64,000 nt of DNA from Chitinophagaceae bacterium (GTDB lineage: Bacteria > Bacteroidota > Bacteroidia > Chitinophagales > Chitinophagaceae): positions 186,001 to 250,000 of the forward strand of contig JAMLHK010000004.1 in the NCBI GenBank assembly GCA_023957155.1. Direction: 5' to 3'. Position 1 is the stretch's first letter, and each line of letters opens with the position of its first letter. A program made the position numbers and the translations under genes. Below are positions 46,450 to 54,919 of the stretch, in pieces. The notes under the pieces were generated by a model. The model was not told the origin of the DNA. It saw only the letters and a list, made by a program, of their open reading frames with translations, and searched no databases.

Positions 46450-46483
46450 AAAAAAGTTTGATGAAACACATTTCATCAAACTT
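46450..46483 (-). terminator. Inward hairpin with T-run before the transposase
   Basis: AAGTTTGATGAAA (46454-46466 complement) pairs over a 4-nt loop with TTTCATCAAACTT (46471-46483), a perfect 13-bp stem, followed on the minus strand by a T-run that ends about 7 bp before the transposase ATG. It would stop outside transcription from entering the transposase gene. Confidence 0.65.
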
Positions 46484-46547
46484 CCATCAAATCCTTTACT
46501 CTACTGAATTTTAGCCAATTTTACCAACCATTTTTCAGTATTATGCC

Positions 46548-46555
46548 TTTAAATG
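46548..46555. repeat. Right 8-bp target-site duplication
   Basis: TTTAAATG matches the left duplication at 45272-45279 exactly and abuts the right terminal repeat of the element. Confidence 0.85.
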
Positions 46556-46639
46556 AAGTTTCCATATATACTACCCAACCCTTTGCATCATATATGATGG
46601 TACCTCAGAAAATAAAGTATTGTATTCGATTCCATTTAA

Positions 46640-47347
46640 CTACAATCGCAATCCAAGCCTGATCCCTAACACTATATTACCGATCACTCCGCTGTTTTCC
46701 TGCAAAGATGCGGATGTTTTAATATTGGTTAACGTTATATCCGTGTCGTAGTCTATCTCATGGGTATTATAATCATATTCCCGGAACCTGTTTTTAATCT
46801 GTCTGCTTAACATGCCGGGACCTCCGTAAAAGTCAGCCACAAACCATTTTTTATTGATTTGAATGCCAAAAATGGCGTTGATACCCCAGGCTTTCTTATT
46901 TACAGCAAAGCAATCGCTGTAAGTGGTAGTATTGTTGGGCGTACGATAGTTTACCTGGGAGTTGTATTGATTTTGTCTGTAAAACAAATTCAGTGAAAGA
47001 TATTTTTCTACCCACGCCTTACCCGGCTTATCATACTCCCTATGATTTTTAAAAAGTCCATAGTACCGGCCTTCTATGCCCACTCTGAATCCATTCCATT
47101 TTACCAGGCTCGTATCCATCGTTGACAACTTTGGATTATACGGTTGTATACCGGCTTCAGCAGCAAGAGAAAATTGTTTTGACACCCTTTTTTCTAAGGA
47201 GAGCTGAACAAGGGGAAAAGTAAGATCATTTAATAATGCCAGCTGATCTAATTTTAATACCCACGATTTGTATGCAGGTAAATCCTGGGCATTTGTCCTA
47301 CTGCCTAAAGCGATACCCAATAAAATGAAAATATAATGGCGTTTCAT
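46640..47347 (-). CDS. Outer-membrane beta-barrel-like protein, unrecognised
   Basis: The 235-residue protein has a signal peptide (about residues 1-20, ending TNAQ) and alternating strands with aromatic belts (for example FRVGIEGRYYGLF and LSLNLFYRQNQY), ending LGIRLGLRL, which resembles the last strand of a barrel. It is probably an eight-stranded outer-membrane protein, as in many small Bacteroidota porin-like proteins (DUF3575-like profile). The function is unknown. It follows holB by 40 bp on the same strand. Confidence 0.7.
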   Translation of the reverse strand: MKRHYIFILLGIALGSRTNAQDLPAYKSWVLKLDQLALLNDLTFPLVQLSLEKRVSKQFSLAAEAGIQPYNPKLSTMDTSLVKWNGFRVGIEGRYYGLFKNHREYDKPGKAWVEKYLSLNLFYRQNQYNSQVNYRTPNNTTTYSDCFAVNKKAWGINAIFGIQINKKWFVADFYGGPGMLSRQIKNRFREYDYNTHEIDYDTDITLTNIKTSASLQENSGVIGNIVLGIRLGLRL

Positions 47348-47387
47348 AAAGGAATGATATAGAAAACTACCGCTCGTATCGTTGCGT

Positions 47388-48608
47388 CTACTTCATTTCC
47401 ACCAATTCACTTTTAGTGATAATATGGTACAGCTTAATGGTAAGCGCATGAAAAAGAATTTTAGCATTGGCGTTTCTTTCAATATAATACATCGCTTTAT
47501 CCAGCTCTTCTATAATAGCCTGTTGCTGGTGCAGGGAAACGATCTTATTGATCCGGAAGGCAAAATCTCTTTCTGCTTCCGGCAACTGTCCGCTTATTCC
47601 GGGCATGATCTGCAGGCGGATAGCCTGTTGCAGTAAATGATTAAAATAATGCAAAAATTGCTTTTGCTTTTCTCTCCCCTGCAGCGCTATCTCCTCAATC
47701 CATTTTACCTGTGCACCAAGATTGATTTTTACAATGGCATTCAGCCAGTCACGCAATACGCCCTGCCAGTCATCATCCGTATGTTGCAGCAATTGCAGCG
47801 CCTCACGATAATTACCTTCGCTCACCCAGGCAATTTGCTTTGCCTGTTCGGGGGTAGCTTCTCCTCTTTCAGTTATGGCAGCTTCAACATCTTCCACGCT
47901 TAACAACGGAATCTTAACCAATTGTGTACGGGAAAGAATAGTAGGCAGGATAAAATTTTCATTTTCAGCGACCAGCAGAAACAGGGTATCCTGCGGCGGC
48001 TCTTCTATCAGCTTAAGCAATTTATTCCCTGCATTGCCGAGGTATTCGGGCAGCCACATGATCAAAATCTTATACCTGCTCTCGAAGCTTTTAAGGCTCA
48101 GCTTACGGATAATATCATTACATTCATGCACCGTGATATTTCCCTGCCTGTTTTCCGCCTTAATAAACTGCAACCATTCGTACCCGTTACCATAAGGCTT
48201 TTCCTTTATAAACGTTCGCCACTCAACAATATACTCTGAGCTTAACGGCTTGTCGCCGCTTTTCCTCGGAACAACAGGATAAGAAAAATGAATATCGGGA
48301 TGAACAAGCCCTTCCGCTTTAGACCATGCAGGATGTTTCTGCATCCAGGCATCAGCCTGTTGTGCATTTTCAATCACGGGTATTGACTGATCCGCTTCCG
48401 GCTCACCAAAAAGAGATACCCCGGCATGAGAACCTGCGCCTGTATAGGAGGAAAGGCACACATAATTGGCAAAAGCCAAAGCCAGGGGTAATGCTCCCGT
48501 GCCCTCTTTCCCCAGGAATAATAAAGCGTGGCTTAACCGGTTTTGTTGTACTAATTGTAAAAGCTGTTGTTTTACTTCCTGTTGTCCGATTACCTGATTA
48601 AATAACAT
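47388..48608 (-). CDS. holB: DNA polymerase III delta' subunit-like clamp loader protein
   Basis: The 406-residue AAA+ protein starts MLFNQVIGQQEVKQQLLQLV and has a P-loop-like LFLGKEGTGALPLALAFAN (about residues 31-49). The delta' subunits of clamp loaders typically have such a degenerate or non-functional P-loop. YLGNAGNKLLKLIEEPP (about 188-204) is the SRC/sensor region shared by delta', gamma and tau. It loads the beta clamp encoded by dnaN (54920). The zinc cysteines of many gamma subunits are absent. It is 51 bp before the ROK gene stop, on the same strand. Confidence 0.87.
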   Translation of the reverse strand: MLFNQVIGQQEVKQQLLQLVQQNRLSHALLFLGKEGTGALPLALAFANYVCLSSYTGAGSHAGVSLFGEPEADQSIPVIENAQQADAWMQKHPAWSKAEGLVHPDIHFSYPVVPRKSGDKPLSSEYIVEWRTFIKEKPYGNGYEWLQFIKAENRQGNITVHECNDIIRKLSLKSFESRYKILIMWLPEYLGNAGNKLLKLIEEPPQDTLFLLVAENENFILPTILSRTQLVKIPLLSVEDVEAAITERGEATPEQAKQIAWVSEGNYREALQLLQHTDDDWQGVLRDWLNAIVKINLGAQVKWIEEIALQGREKQKQFLHYFNHLLQQAIRLQIMPGISGQLPEAERDFAFRINKIVSLHQQQAIIEELDKAMYYIERNANAKILFHALTIKLYHIITKSELVEMK

Positions 48609-48659
48609 ACGCTGCTAAAATAAGTATTCCTTTGAACAGGACATGAAAAGGATACTTTT

Positions 48660-49898
48660 TTACTGCTGTCCAGGGACGGCAGCAGCTATTTTTGGGGATT
48701 TAACACTTTTTTTTACCGGCTCACCAAATTGCTCCATCACCAGTGCTCCGCCTCCTACCAGCTCGGCCTCAGAACCTAAGGTAGAGATGCTTATTTCCGT
48801 ATTTATGGATAACCGGGGTATACAATGTTCATTAAGGGCCTGCTGAATGGGGGCCTGCCATATTTTACCCGCAACCGCACCTCTGCCGCTCAGTACCACA
48901 ATACCGGGATTAAGCAGATGAATCAGTATAGCAATACCCCTGCCTATATTATACCCCGCTTCCGATAACAATTCTATAGCAAAACGATCACCCCTGCCTG
49001 CTGCATGAATCACCGCTTCAGCATCTTTTTCCAGGTCTTCTTCCTTTCCCGACAGCAGCTGCTTTAATATTGTGGCTCTGCCCGCCTGGATACCTTCCTT
49101 TGCCTTCTCAACGATTACAAACAATGAGGTTTCCGTTTCAAGACATCCGCTTTTGCCGCAGCTACAAAGTTTACCATTATCAAAAAGAGGGATATGGCTA
49201 AATTCACCCGCAAACCCGTTTTGGCCCCTGAAAAGCTCCCCTTCTAATACCATACCCAGTCCCACACCCCATCCCACATTAATCACCATCGCATTTCTTC
49301 TGTTACGTGCAGCACCAAATTTCAATTCAGCCAGTCCGATAATTCCCGAGTCATTCTCTATGTAGGTCGGAAGATCCGTTCTCTTTTTAATATAGTTGGT
49401 TACACTTTCCTCTTTTGCCGGTAAAAAAGTATAATTAACCCCCTCCTGCGAATCAACAAAACCGGGCATGCCAATGCCAATCCCTGCAATACGATCTTTA
49501 CTAATACCCGACTTTTGGATAACAAATTCAATTTTTTCGGTCAGCTGTGATAATGCCATCGGATTATCTGCCAGCCGGATCTCAAACTCCTCAACCGATA
49601 CAACGTACCTGTTTTTCATATCCAGGATGGCAATACGGGTAAAAAACTGATCCATAGCTACAGATACGGTATGCAGTATATCTGCCTTAAGCGAATACAT
49701 TAATGGCCGCCTGCCGCCACTGGACGGTGCATATCCTGTTTCAACAACTACTGCTTCTGCGATAAGCTCATTCAGTATTTTAGTGGTAAGCGAAAGGCTT
49801 TTATCTATTTTATGAGCCAGCTCAGCACAGGAAAGCAGGTTGGAAAAGTAAAGCTGCCTGATAATTTTTCTCTTATACGATTGACTCTTGCCTGTCAT
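48660..49898 (-). CDS. ROK-family transcriptional regulator
   Basis: The 412-residue product has an N-terminal winged helix (about residues 1-70, with SCAELAHKIDKSLSLTTKIL) and a C-terminal ROK sugar-kinase-like domain. The ROK zinc motif CSCGKSGCLETE is present, as is GEFSHI upstream of it. Like NagC-type proteins it probably binds a sugar, such as an amino-sugar, and represses target genes. The neighbouring anmK suggests cell-wall sugar recycling. The palindrome at 49918-49929 may be its operator. Confidence 0.88.
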   Translation of the reverse strand: MTGKSQSYKRKIIRQLYFSNLLSCAELAHKIDKSLSLTTKILNELIAEAVVVETGYAPSSGGRRPLMYSLKADILHTVSVAMDQFFTRIAILDMKNRYVVSVEEFEIRLADNPMALSQLTEKIEFVIQKSGISKDRIAGIGIGMPGFVDSQEGVNYTFLPAKEESVTNYIKKRTDLPTYIENDSGIIGLAELKFGAARNRRNAMVINVGWGVGLGMVLEGELFRGQNGFAGEFSHIPLFDNGKLCSCGKSGCLETETSLFVIVEKAKEGIQAGRATILKQLLSGKEEDLEKDAEAVIHAAGRGDRFAIELLSEAGYNIGRGIAILIHLLNPGIVVLSGRGAVAGKIWQAPIQQALNEHCIPRLSINTEISISTLGSEAELVGGGALVMEQFGEPVKKSVKSPKIAAAVPGQQ

Positions 49899-49917
49899 AA
49901 ATAGGAGTAAATACCTG

Positions 49918-49929
49918 CTAAATATTTAG
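49918..49929. promoter_or_regulatory. AT-rich palindrome upstream of the ROK gene
   Basis: CTAAATATTTAG is a perfect 12-bp palindrome 20 bp before the ROK gene ATG. Position and form suggest an operator, perhaps for autoregulation, but no binding evidence exists in the sequence. Confidence 0.3.
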
Positions 49930-50032
49930 AATAAGGAGTAAGTTAACATAAGTTTTCTATAAAAATCAAATCAGTCCCCATCATATTGCCACCGGAACTG
50001 TTCTTATTCAACCCGGGCATCAGCGTCATCAC

Positions 50033-51136
50033 TTATACTTCCTGTCCCATCCATATTGCCCCGCCTACACTATTACGCTTAGCACCGGTTACAGAAGACA
50101 ATACGTTATTCTCTTCCCGCCAGCGAAGGACGCCTATAAACGCCATAATCAGCGCTTCTTTGTACTTAACCGTTTTTTCATCGGGAACTACCAGCTCAAT
50201 ATTATATGGCTGAAGCTGGCCCTGTATGCGTTGTATTAAATAGGTATTCAATGCACCTCCACCGGTAACCAGCATCTTTGCAGGGCCGGCTTCCATGTTC
50301 AGGCGCTGACCAATTTGCTCTATAGCCGCTTTTACCTGGCAGGCAATATGCTCCGTATAAGTACACAGGGCGTCTTCCGGCCGGAGCGCTTCTTTTTCCA
50401 TTAGCGGATAGATCAACTCATTTCCAAAATGATTAGACAGCGATTTTGGGAAAGGTTCTTTGTAATAAGGGACCTCGTTTAAAGTATCCAGCAGCAGGGT
50501 GTTCACTCTGCCGGATGCCGCTATCTGCCCACCTTCATCATACGCTTTACCCGCTTTAGCTGCAAGCCGGTTTAATACCCCGTTAGCGGGGCAAATATCA
50601 AACGACACATAGTCATTTCCGCTATGAGCGGAGAGATTCGCAATACCGCCGATATTCAGGCAATAGGGATACGCATAAAAAAGCAGCTTATCGCCCACAG
50701 GTACGATGGGAGCGCCCTGCCCCCCAAGCGCCACATCCAAAGCCCGGAGGTCGCTGATAACCGGCAGTCCGGTTTCTGCGGCAATAGCCGCTCCATCACC
50801 CAATTGTGCAGTCATTTTTTTATGGGGTACATGAAAGGTAGTATGCCCGTGAGAAGCAATAAGCTGCACCTGGTACTGCAATTGATATTTGTTAATAAAT
50901 CTGTTCACCTGCTCTCCCAAAAAATGACCGTACCCGGTGTGCAGTAACTGGTAATCCAATGCATTAAGATGTACAGAAGTTTGTAATTTGTTGTGCCATT
51001 CGGGCGTATACGAATAACAATCAGCATGTTCTATATCAAATATCCATGTCCCGGCGTTTTCATGAAAATGGACGTACGCAATATCCAGCCCGTCTAAAGA
51101 ACTGCCGCTCATAAGGCCAATAGCCCGGTATATCAT
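50033..51136 (-). CDS. anmK: Anhydro-N-acetylmuramic acid kinase
   Basis: AnmK phosphorylates and opens 1,6-anhydro-MurNAc released during peptidoglycan turnover. The 367-residue product has the ATP motif GLMSGSSLDGLDIAYVHF (residues 7-24), GHTTFHVPH and VTGGGALNTYLI (about 279-290). It lies 134 bp upstream of a ROK regulator on the same strand. The other anhydro-sugar genes (murQ, ampG) are not in view. Full length. Confidence 0.95.
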   Translation of the reverse strand: MIYRAIGLMSGSSLDGLDIAYVHFHENAGTWIFDIEHADCYSYTPEWHNKLQTSVHLNALDYQLLHTGYGHFLGEQVNRFINKYQLQYQVQLIASHGHTTFHVPHKKMTAQLGDGAAIAAETGLPVISDLRALDVALGGQGAPIVPVGDKLLFYAYPYCLNIGGIANLSAHSGNDYVSFDICPANGVLNRLAAKAGKAYDEGGQIAASGRVNTLLLDTLNEVPYYKEPFPKSLSNHFGNELIYPLMEKEALRPEDALCTYTEHIACQVKAAIEQIGQRLNMEAGPAKMLVTGGGALNTYLIQRIQGQLQPYNIELVVPDEKTVKYKEALIMAFIGVLRWREENNVLSSVTGAKRNSVGGAIWMGQEV

Positions 51137-51168
51137 TAAAGAAATTTTAGATTACAAATAAGTGATTT

Positions 51169-51176
51169 TAGATTTG
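51169..51176 (+). promoter_or_regulatory. Promoter -7 box for upp
   Basis: TAGATTTG matches TAnnTTTG exactly, 54 bp before the upp ATG. No TTG lies at the expected 19-bp spacing; the leader would be about 48 nt. Confidence 0.4.
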
Positions 51177-51230
51177 TCGCATAAAACTATTGATTTACAC
51201 TGAATTATTAATAAACCAAACTACAATATT

Positions 51231-51881
51231 ATGGTTATTAATCTTAGTGCAGACTATTCGTTAATGAATACCTGGGTAAGTGAATTGCGACATACTGAAA
51301 TACAAACGGACAGAATGCGTTTTAGAAAGAACCTGGAACGGATCGGAGAAGTTATGGCGTATGAAATCAGTAAGACCATGGAATGGGAAGAAAAAGAAAT
51401 TCCCACACCATTGGGCATATCCGTTTGTAAAGTAATGAAAGAGCAGCCTGTTCTTGCCACTATTTTGCGTGCAGGATTGCCATTTCATCATGGCATATTG
51501 AATTTTTTCGATAAAGCGGATAACGCATTTGTTTCTGCTTACCGGAAGCACCACAGAGATGGCTCTTTTGAGATCAGCGTGGAATACGTTTCCTGCCCTG
51601 ACCTGGAAAACCGGATACTGATTATTTCAGATCCGATGCTGGCAACCGGCGCTTCCCTGGTTAAAACCCTGCAGTTTTTAAAAGCAGAGGGACGGCCAAA
51701 AGAAATTCATATTGCTTCGGCAATAGCCTGTACCGTAGGGATTGAATATGTACGCAGGGAAGACCCGGATGCTAAAATCTGGTGCGGCGCCATAGACGAA
51801 GAATTAACGGCAAAAGGATATATTGTACCCGGGCTGGGAGATGCCGGCGATCTTTCCTTTGGCTCAAAAATACACTCTTAA
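51231..51881 (+). CDS. upp: Uracil phosphoribosyltransferase
   Basis: Upp makes UMP from uracil and PRPP (salvage). The 216-residue protein has the PRPP loop DPMLATGASLVKTLQFL (about residues 134-150) and the C-terminal PGLGDAGDLSFGS, both typical of the family. It is 37 bp ahead of a PorP/SprF-type gene on the same strand, an odd pairing that may reflect co-transcription only. Full length. Confidence 0.95.
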   Translation: MVINLSADYSLMNTWVSELRHTEIQTDRMRFRKNLERIGEVMAYEISKTMEWEEKEIPTPLGISVCKVMKEQPVLATILRAGLPFHHGILNFFDKADNAFVSAYRKHHRDGSFEISVEYVSCPDLENRILIISDPMLATGASLVKTLQFLKAEGRPKEIHIASAIACTVGIEYVRREDPDAKIWCGAIDEELTAKGYIVPGLGDAGDLSFGSKIHS

Positions 51882-51918
51882 CTGAAATATGCGTAACTTG
51901 ATCAACAATTCTACAAGG

Positions 51919-52926
51919 ATGAAAAAAGGGTTTGTTATCCTGCTGCTTTTTGCTTACCTGCATACCACTGCACAGGACCCGCATTTTTCTCAATTTTTTT
52001 CATCGCCGCTAACCTTGAATCCTGCCTATACCGGTAAATTTGACGGCACCTTCCGCGTTGCCGGTAATTACCGCAGCCAGTGGCCCACGATTAATGACGC
52101 TTTTACAACGGCTACCGCATCGGTTGACTTTGCCGTACTGCAAAATCGTATCCCGGAATATGATACCTGGGGAGTCGGCATTATGGGGCTGAACGATCAA
52201 AGCGGCAACAAAATACTGAGCAATAACTTCTTATCCCTTTCCACCGCCTATCACAAAACCTTAGATGAAAACGGATACCATACCCTGACGGTTGGTTTCC
52301 AGGGAACCTATGCCAATAAACGGCTTGATCTCACCCGGGCACTCTTTGAGGACCAGCTTAGTCCTGAAGGTTTTACTCTTGCTACCGGCGAAGTATTTAA
52401 TAACAACAATGTTATCGTAGATTACTTTGATGTAAACGCAGGACTCCTGTATTCCGGCAGTACCAACGGCTTTAACAATTTTTACTTAGGCGCTTCCCGT
52501 TACCATATCAGCCGCCCGAAAGAATCGTTTACGGGCGGGAACTATATCCTCAATTCGCGGCTCACTATTCACGGTGGGGGTTATGTGCCCGTTGGCCGCA
52601 TTACTACTTTTCACGGCAGCTTTATTTATCAGCACCAGGGGGGAGCTTCAGAAACCGTACTGGGTGGCGCCATGGCTTTTAGCCTGAGTGATGATGAATA
52701 TATAGAATCTAATTTATACGCCGGGTTGTGGTATCGCATCGGCGATGCTTTTATCCCTTATGTAGGGATAGAGTTCTCGGGATTCAGGTTAGGTTACAGC
52801 TACGATGTCAATAACTCTTCCCTGAGTACGGCTTCCAGGGGCAGGGGAGGAAATGAAATTTCGCTCATTTTTGTAAAAAAGCCTGCCGATCCGGGCAGGA
52901 AAAAGCTGGGTTGTCCCAAGTTTTAA
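51919..52926 (+). CDS. PorP/SprF-family type IX secretion protein
   Basis: The mature protein follows a signal peptide (about residues 1-20 from the ATG at 51919). It has the family opening QDPHFSQFFSSPLTLNPAYTG, here written in two parts: QDPHFSQFF and LTLNPAYTGKFDG, then an aromatic beta barrel with GVGIMGLNDQSG and LSTAYHKTLDENG. PorP and SprF are outer-membrane partners of surface adhesins exported by the type IX system. The inner ATG 51919 is preferred because the signal peptide starts there. No partner adhesin gene is adjacent here. Confidence 0.9.
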   Translation: MKKGFVILLLFAYLHTTAQDPHFSQFFSSPLTLNPAYTGKFDGTFRVAGNYRSQWPTINDAFTTATASVDFAVLQNRIPEYDTWGVGIMGLNDQSGNKILSNNFLSLSTAYHKTLDENGYHTLTVGFQGTYANKRLDLTRALFEDQLSPEGFTLATGEVFNNNNVIVDYFDVNAGLLYSGSTNGFNNFYLGASRYHISRPKESFTGGNYILNSRLTIHGGGYVPVGRITTFHGSFIYQHQGGASETVLGGAMAFSLSDDEYIESNLYAGLWYRIGDAFIPYVGIEFSGFRLGYSYDVNNSSLSTASRGRGGNEISLIFVKKPADPGRKKLGCPKF

Positions 52927-52938
52927 AAAAGCACCTGG

Positions 52939-54210
52939 TTACCCGATCCTTGCAGAGCCAAAATAGCTGTGCAGTGCGGCGGGGAGCGCAATATAATTTT
53001 CCCGCTGATTGTTTTCAAGGAGGCAGGCCACAATGCGGGGCAAAGCCAAAGAGCTCCCGTTTAACGTATGCAGCAGCTGGTTTTTACCGTTTTTATCTTT
53101 GTACCTGATCTTTGCCCTGTTAGCCTGGTAGGCCTCAAAATTACTTACGGAGCTCACTTCCAGCCAGCGTTGCTGGGCGGCGCTATACACTTCAAAATCG
53201 TAAGTAAGAGAAGACGTAAAGCTCATGTCGCCACCACAGAGCTTTACGATACGGTAGGGTAGCTCAAGGGTACCCAGCAGCTGCTCTACATGAATAACCA
53301 TTTCTTCCAGCACATCATAACTTTTTTCAGGATGAACCAGTTGTACAATCTCCACTTTTTCAAACTGGTGGACCCGGTTTAAACCGCGCACATCCTTTCC
53401 AAAGCTGCCGGCTTCTCTCCTAAAGCATGGAGAATAGGCGGTCATTTTCACCGGCAGGCTTTCTTCCTTAATGATCTCATCACGATAAATATTAGTAATG
53501 GGCACTTCTGAAGTAGGGATCAGATAAAAGTGATCGGCAGGCATAAAATACATCTGCCCTTCTTTGTCGGGCAGTTGGCCGGTACCATACGCAGAGGCTT
53601 CATTTACCATAAAAGGAGGAAGGTACTCCGTATATCCCGCAGCAATATTGTAATCCAGGAAATATTGTACCAGGGCTCTCTGCAGCCTGGCGCCCTGCCC
53701 TTTATACAGCGGAAATCCGCTGCCGGTAATTTTAGCCCCGGTTTCAAAATCAATGATATCATATTTCTTTATCAAATCCCAGTGAGGAAGCGCCTGCTCC
53801 GGCAAATGAGGCAATACACCTCCCTCCCGTACCACCACATTATCTTCCGGTGTTTTACCTGCAGGTACCTTATCCGATGGCAGGTTGGGCAGCTTTACCA
53901 GTTCCTCCTGCAATAGTTTTTCCGTTTCGGCTAATCTTGTATTCAGCTCACCAATCTGCGATTTATAATCGGCTACTAATTTTTTTGCATTCTCCGCCTC
54001 TTCCTTTCTCCCCTGTGCAATAAGTTGTCCTATTGTTTTGGAATGACTGTTTACTTTAGACTGAAGGGTTTCAAAATCAAGTTGAAGTGTCTTTCTTTCC
54101 TCATCCAACACCACAATCTTATCAACCAGTTCAGGGTTGGGAAAATTTTTAATCGCCAGCTTTTCTTTTACATAGGATACATCCTGTCTGATCATATTAA
54201 TTTGTAACAT
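52939..54210 (-). CDS. serS: Serine-tRNA ligase
   Basis: SerS charges tRNA-Ser in the cytosol. The product, 423 residues from the ATG at 54210, has an N-terminal coiled-coil arm (about residues 30-105) and the class II core: TSEVPITNIYRDEI (motif 2 region), CFRREAGSFGKDVRGLNRVH, and NGSSLALPRIVACLLENNQ (motif 3). The promoter TTG-N19-TACCTTTG lies 17-46 bp upstream of this ATG, which favours it over the in-frame ATG at 54219. Full length. Confidence 0.97.
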   Translation of the reverse strand: MLQINMIRQDVSYVKEKLAIKNFPNPELVDKIVVLDEERKTLQLDFETLQSKVNSHSKTIGQLIAQGRKEEAENAKKLVADYKSQIGELNTRLAETEKLLQEELVKLPNLPSDKVPAGKTPEDNVVVREGGVLPHLPEQALPHWDLIKKYDIIDFETGAKITGSGFPLYKGQGARLQRALVQYFLDYNIAAGYTEYLPPFMVNEASAYGTGQLPDKEGQMYFMPADHFYLIPTSEVPITNIYRDEIIKEESLPVKMTAYSPCFRREAGSFGKDVRGLNRVHQFEKVEIVQLVHPEKSYDVLEEMVIHVEQLLGTLELPYRIVKLCGGDMSFTSSLTYDFEVYSAAQQRWLEVSSVSNFEAYQANRAKIRYKDKNGKNQLLHTLNGSSLALPRIVACLLENNQRENYIALPAALHSYFGSARIG

Positions 54211-54226
54211 GTATAGCAATTTCAGG

Positions 54227-54256
54227 CAAAGGTAATTGTTGGTACAAAAACATCAA
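54227..54256 (-). promoter_or_regulatory. Promoter of serS
   Basis: TTG (54254-54256 on the minus strand) followed after exactly 19 bp by TACCTTTG (54227-54234), a full consensus match. Initiation near 54220 gives a leader of about ten bases to ATG 54210. Confidence 0.75.
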
Positions 54257-54309
54257 GACCAAATCACAGGCACTGGATGATACAAGGCAGAGATCCCCAA
54301 TCAGCATCC

Positions 54310-54795
54310 CTACCTATCCTTTGCCTGCAGGTTGCCTGTTTCCTCTTTCACCAGTTCATATTCATACCCCTTCTGCAGCAGGTAGTCCTGTAGTTTACGC
54401 TTTTTTATAAATATATTCTTTTCTCCCTTCAGTTCCTTCCACTTGGCCGAGGCTAACCGGTGCAGGGTTTGCCGGTAAGGCTGTTCTTCAATTTGTGCCA
54501 AAGCTTTCTTGATGCAATAGCTGCTTACCTGCTTTTCTTTCAGTGCATGTTCGATCTTCTTCTTACCCCACTGCTTAATCCTGAATTTGCCTCCCGCAAA
54601 CTGAATGGCAAAACGTTCCTCATTCAGGTAACCTTCCTCTATCAACTGCGAAACCAGTTGTTCGGCTTCTTTTTTGAACAATCCCCAATCGTATAATTTA
54701 CCCATAACCTCCTTATGGCTCCGCTCCTGGTAAGCACAATAGCGCTTAATTTTAACCAGGGCCTGGTCCTGTGAAACTTTACCGCGTAATAGCAT
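54310..54795 (-). CDS. recX: Regulatory protein RecX
   Basis: RecX binds RecA filaments and limits their growth. The 161-residue all-helical product matches the three-helix-repeat RecX family: YQERSHKEVMGKLYDWG with the alternating Lys/Glu pattern, GYLNEERFAIQFA (about residues 56-68) and KWGKKKIEHALKE-type third repeat. recA is not adjacent. It lies 90 bp from the serS start on the same strand. Confidence 0.88.
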   Translation of the reverse strand: MLLRGKVSQDQALVKIKRYCAYQERSHKEVMGKLYDWGLFKKEAEQLVSQLIEEGYLNEERFAIQFAGGKFRIKQWGKKKIEHALKEKQVSSYCIKKALAQIEEQPYRQTLHRLASAKWKELKGEKNIFIKKRKLQDYLLQKGYEYELVKEETGNLQAKDR

Positions 54796-54887
54796 ATAAA
54801 CTGAATAAATCGTCCTTGTAGTGAAGACGGAAATTATAGGTTAGTAATTAAAATAATAAAAAAAAGGTAGTTTTATTGCCTTAATTC

Positions 54888-54895
54888 TATATTTG
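54888..54895 (+). promoter_or_regulatory. Promoter -7 box of dnaN
   Basis: TATATTTG matches TAnnTTTG exactly, 24 bp before the dnaN ATG, which predicts a leader of under 20 nt. No TTG at the expected 19-bp spacing was found. Confidence 0.5.
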
Positions 54896-54919
54896 CCATA
54901 ATCCAAATTTAACCGATTT

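Larger units (their letters stand above)
45280..46547 (-). mobile_element. IS256-family insertion sequence (degenerate)
   Basis: The 1268-bp element is bounded by imperfect terminal inverted repeats. The left end GGTAATGTACTGAAAAATGG and the right end (minus strand) GGCATAATACTGAAAAATGG agree at most positions and continue TTGGT, with a shared GGCTAAAA just inside. An 8-bp direct repeat TTTAAATG flanks it exactly, so the boundaries are well supported. It holds one minus-strand transposase that is broken twice and an inward-facing terminator near its start. It landed between an NTF2-like gene and an outer-membrane protein gene and broke neither. Confidence 0.88.

Noticed and set aside
46584-46597. 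Palindrome CATCATATATGATG after the insertion sequence
   Set aside because: It is a short AT-rich palindrome with no gene start next to it, so chance is likely.
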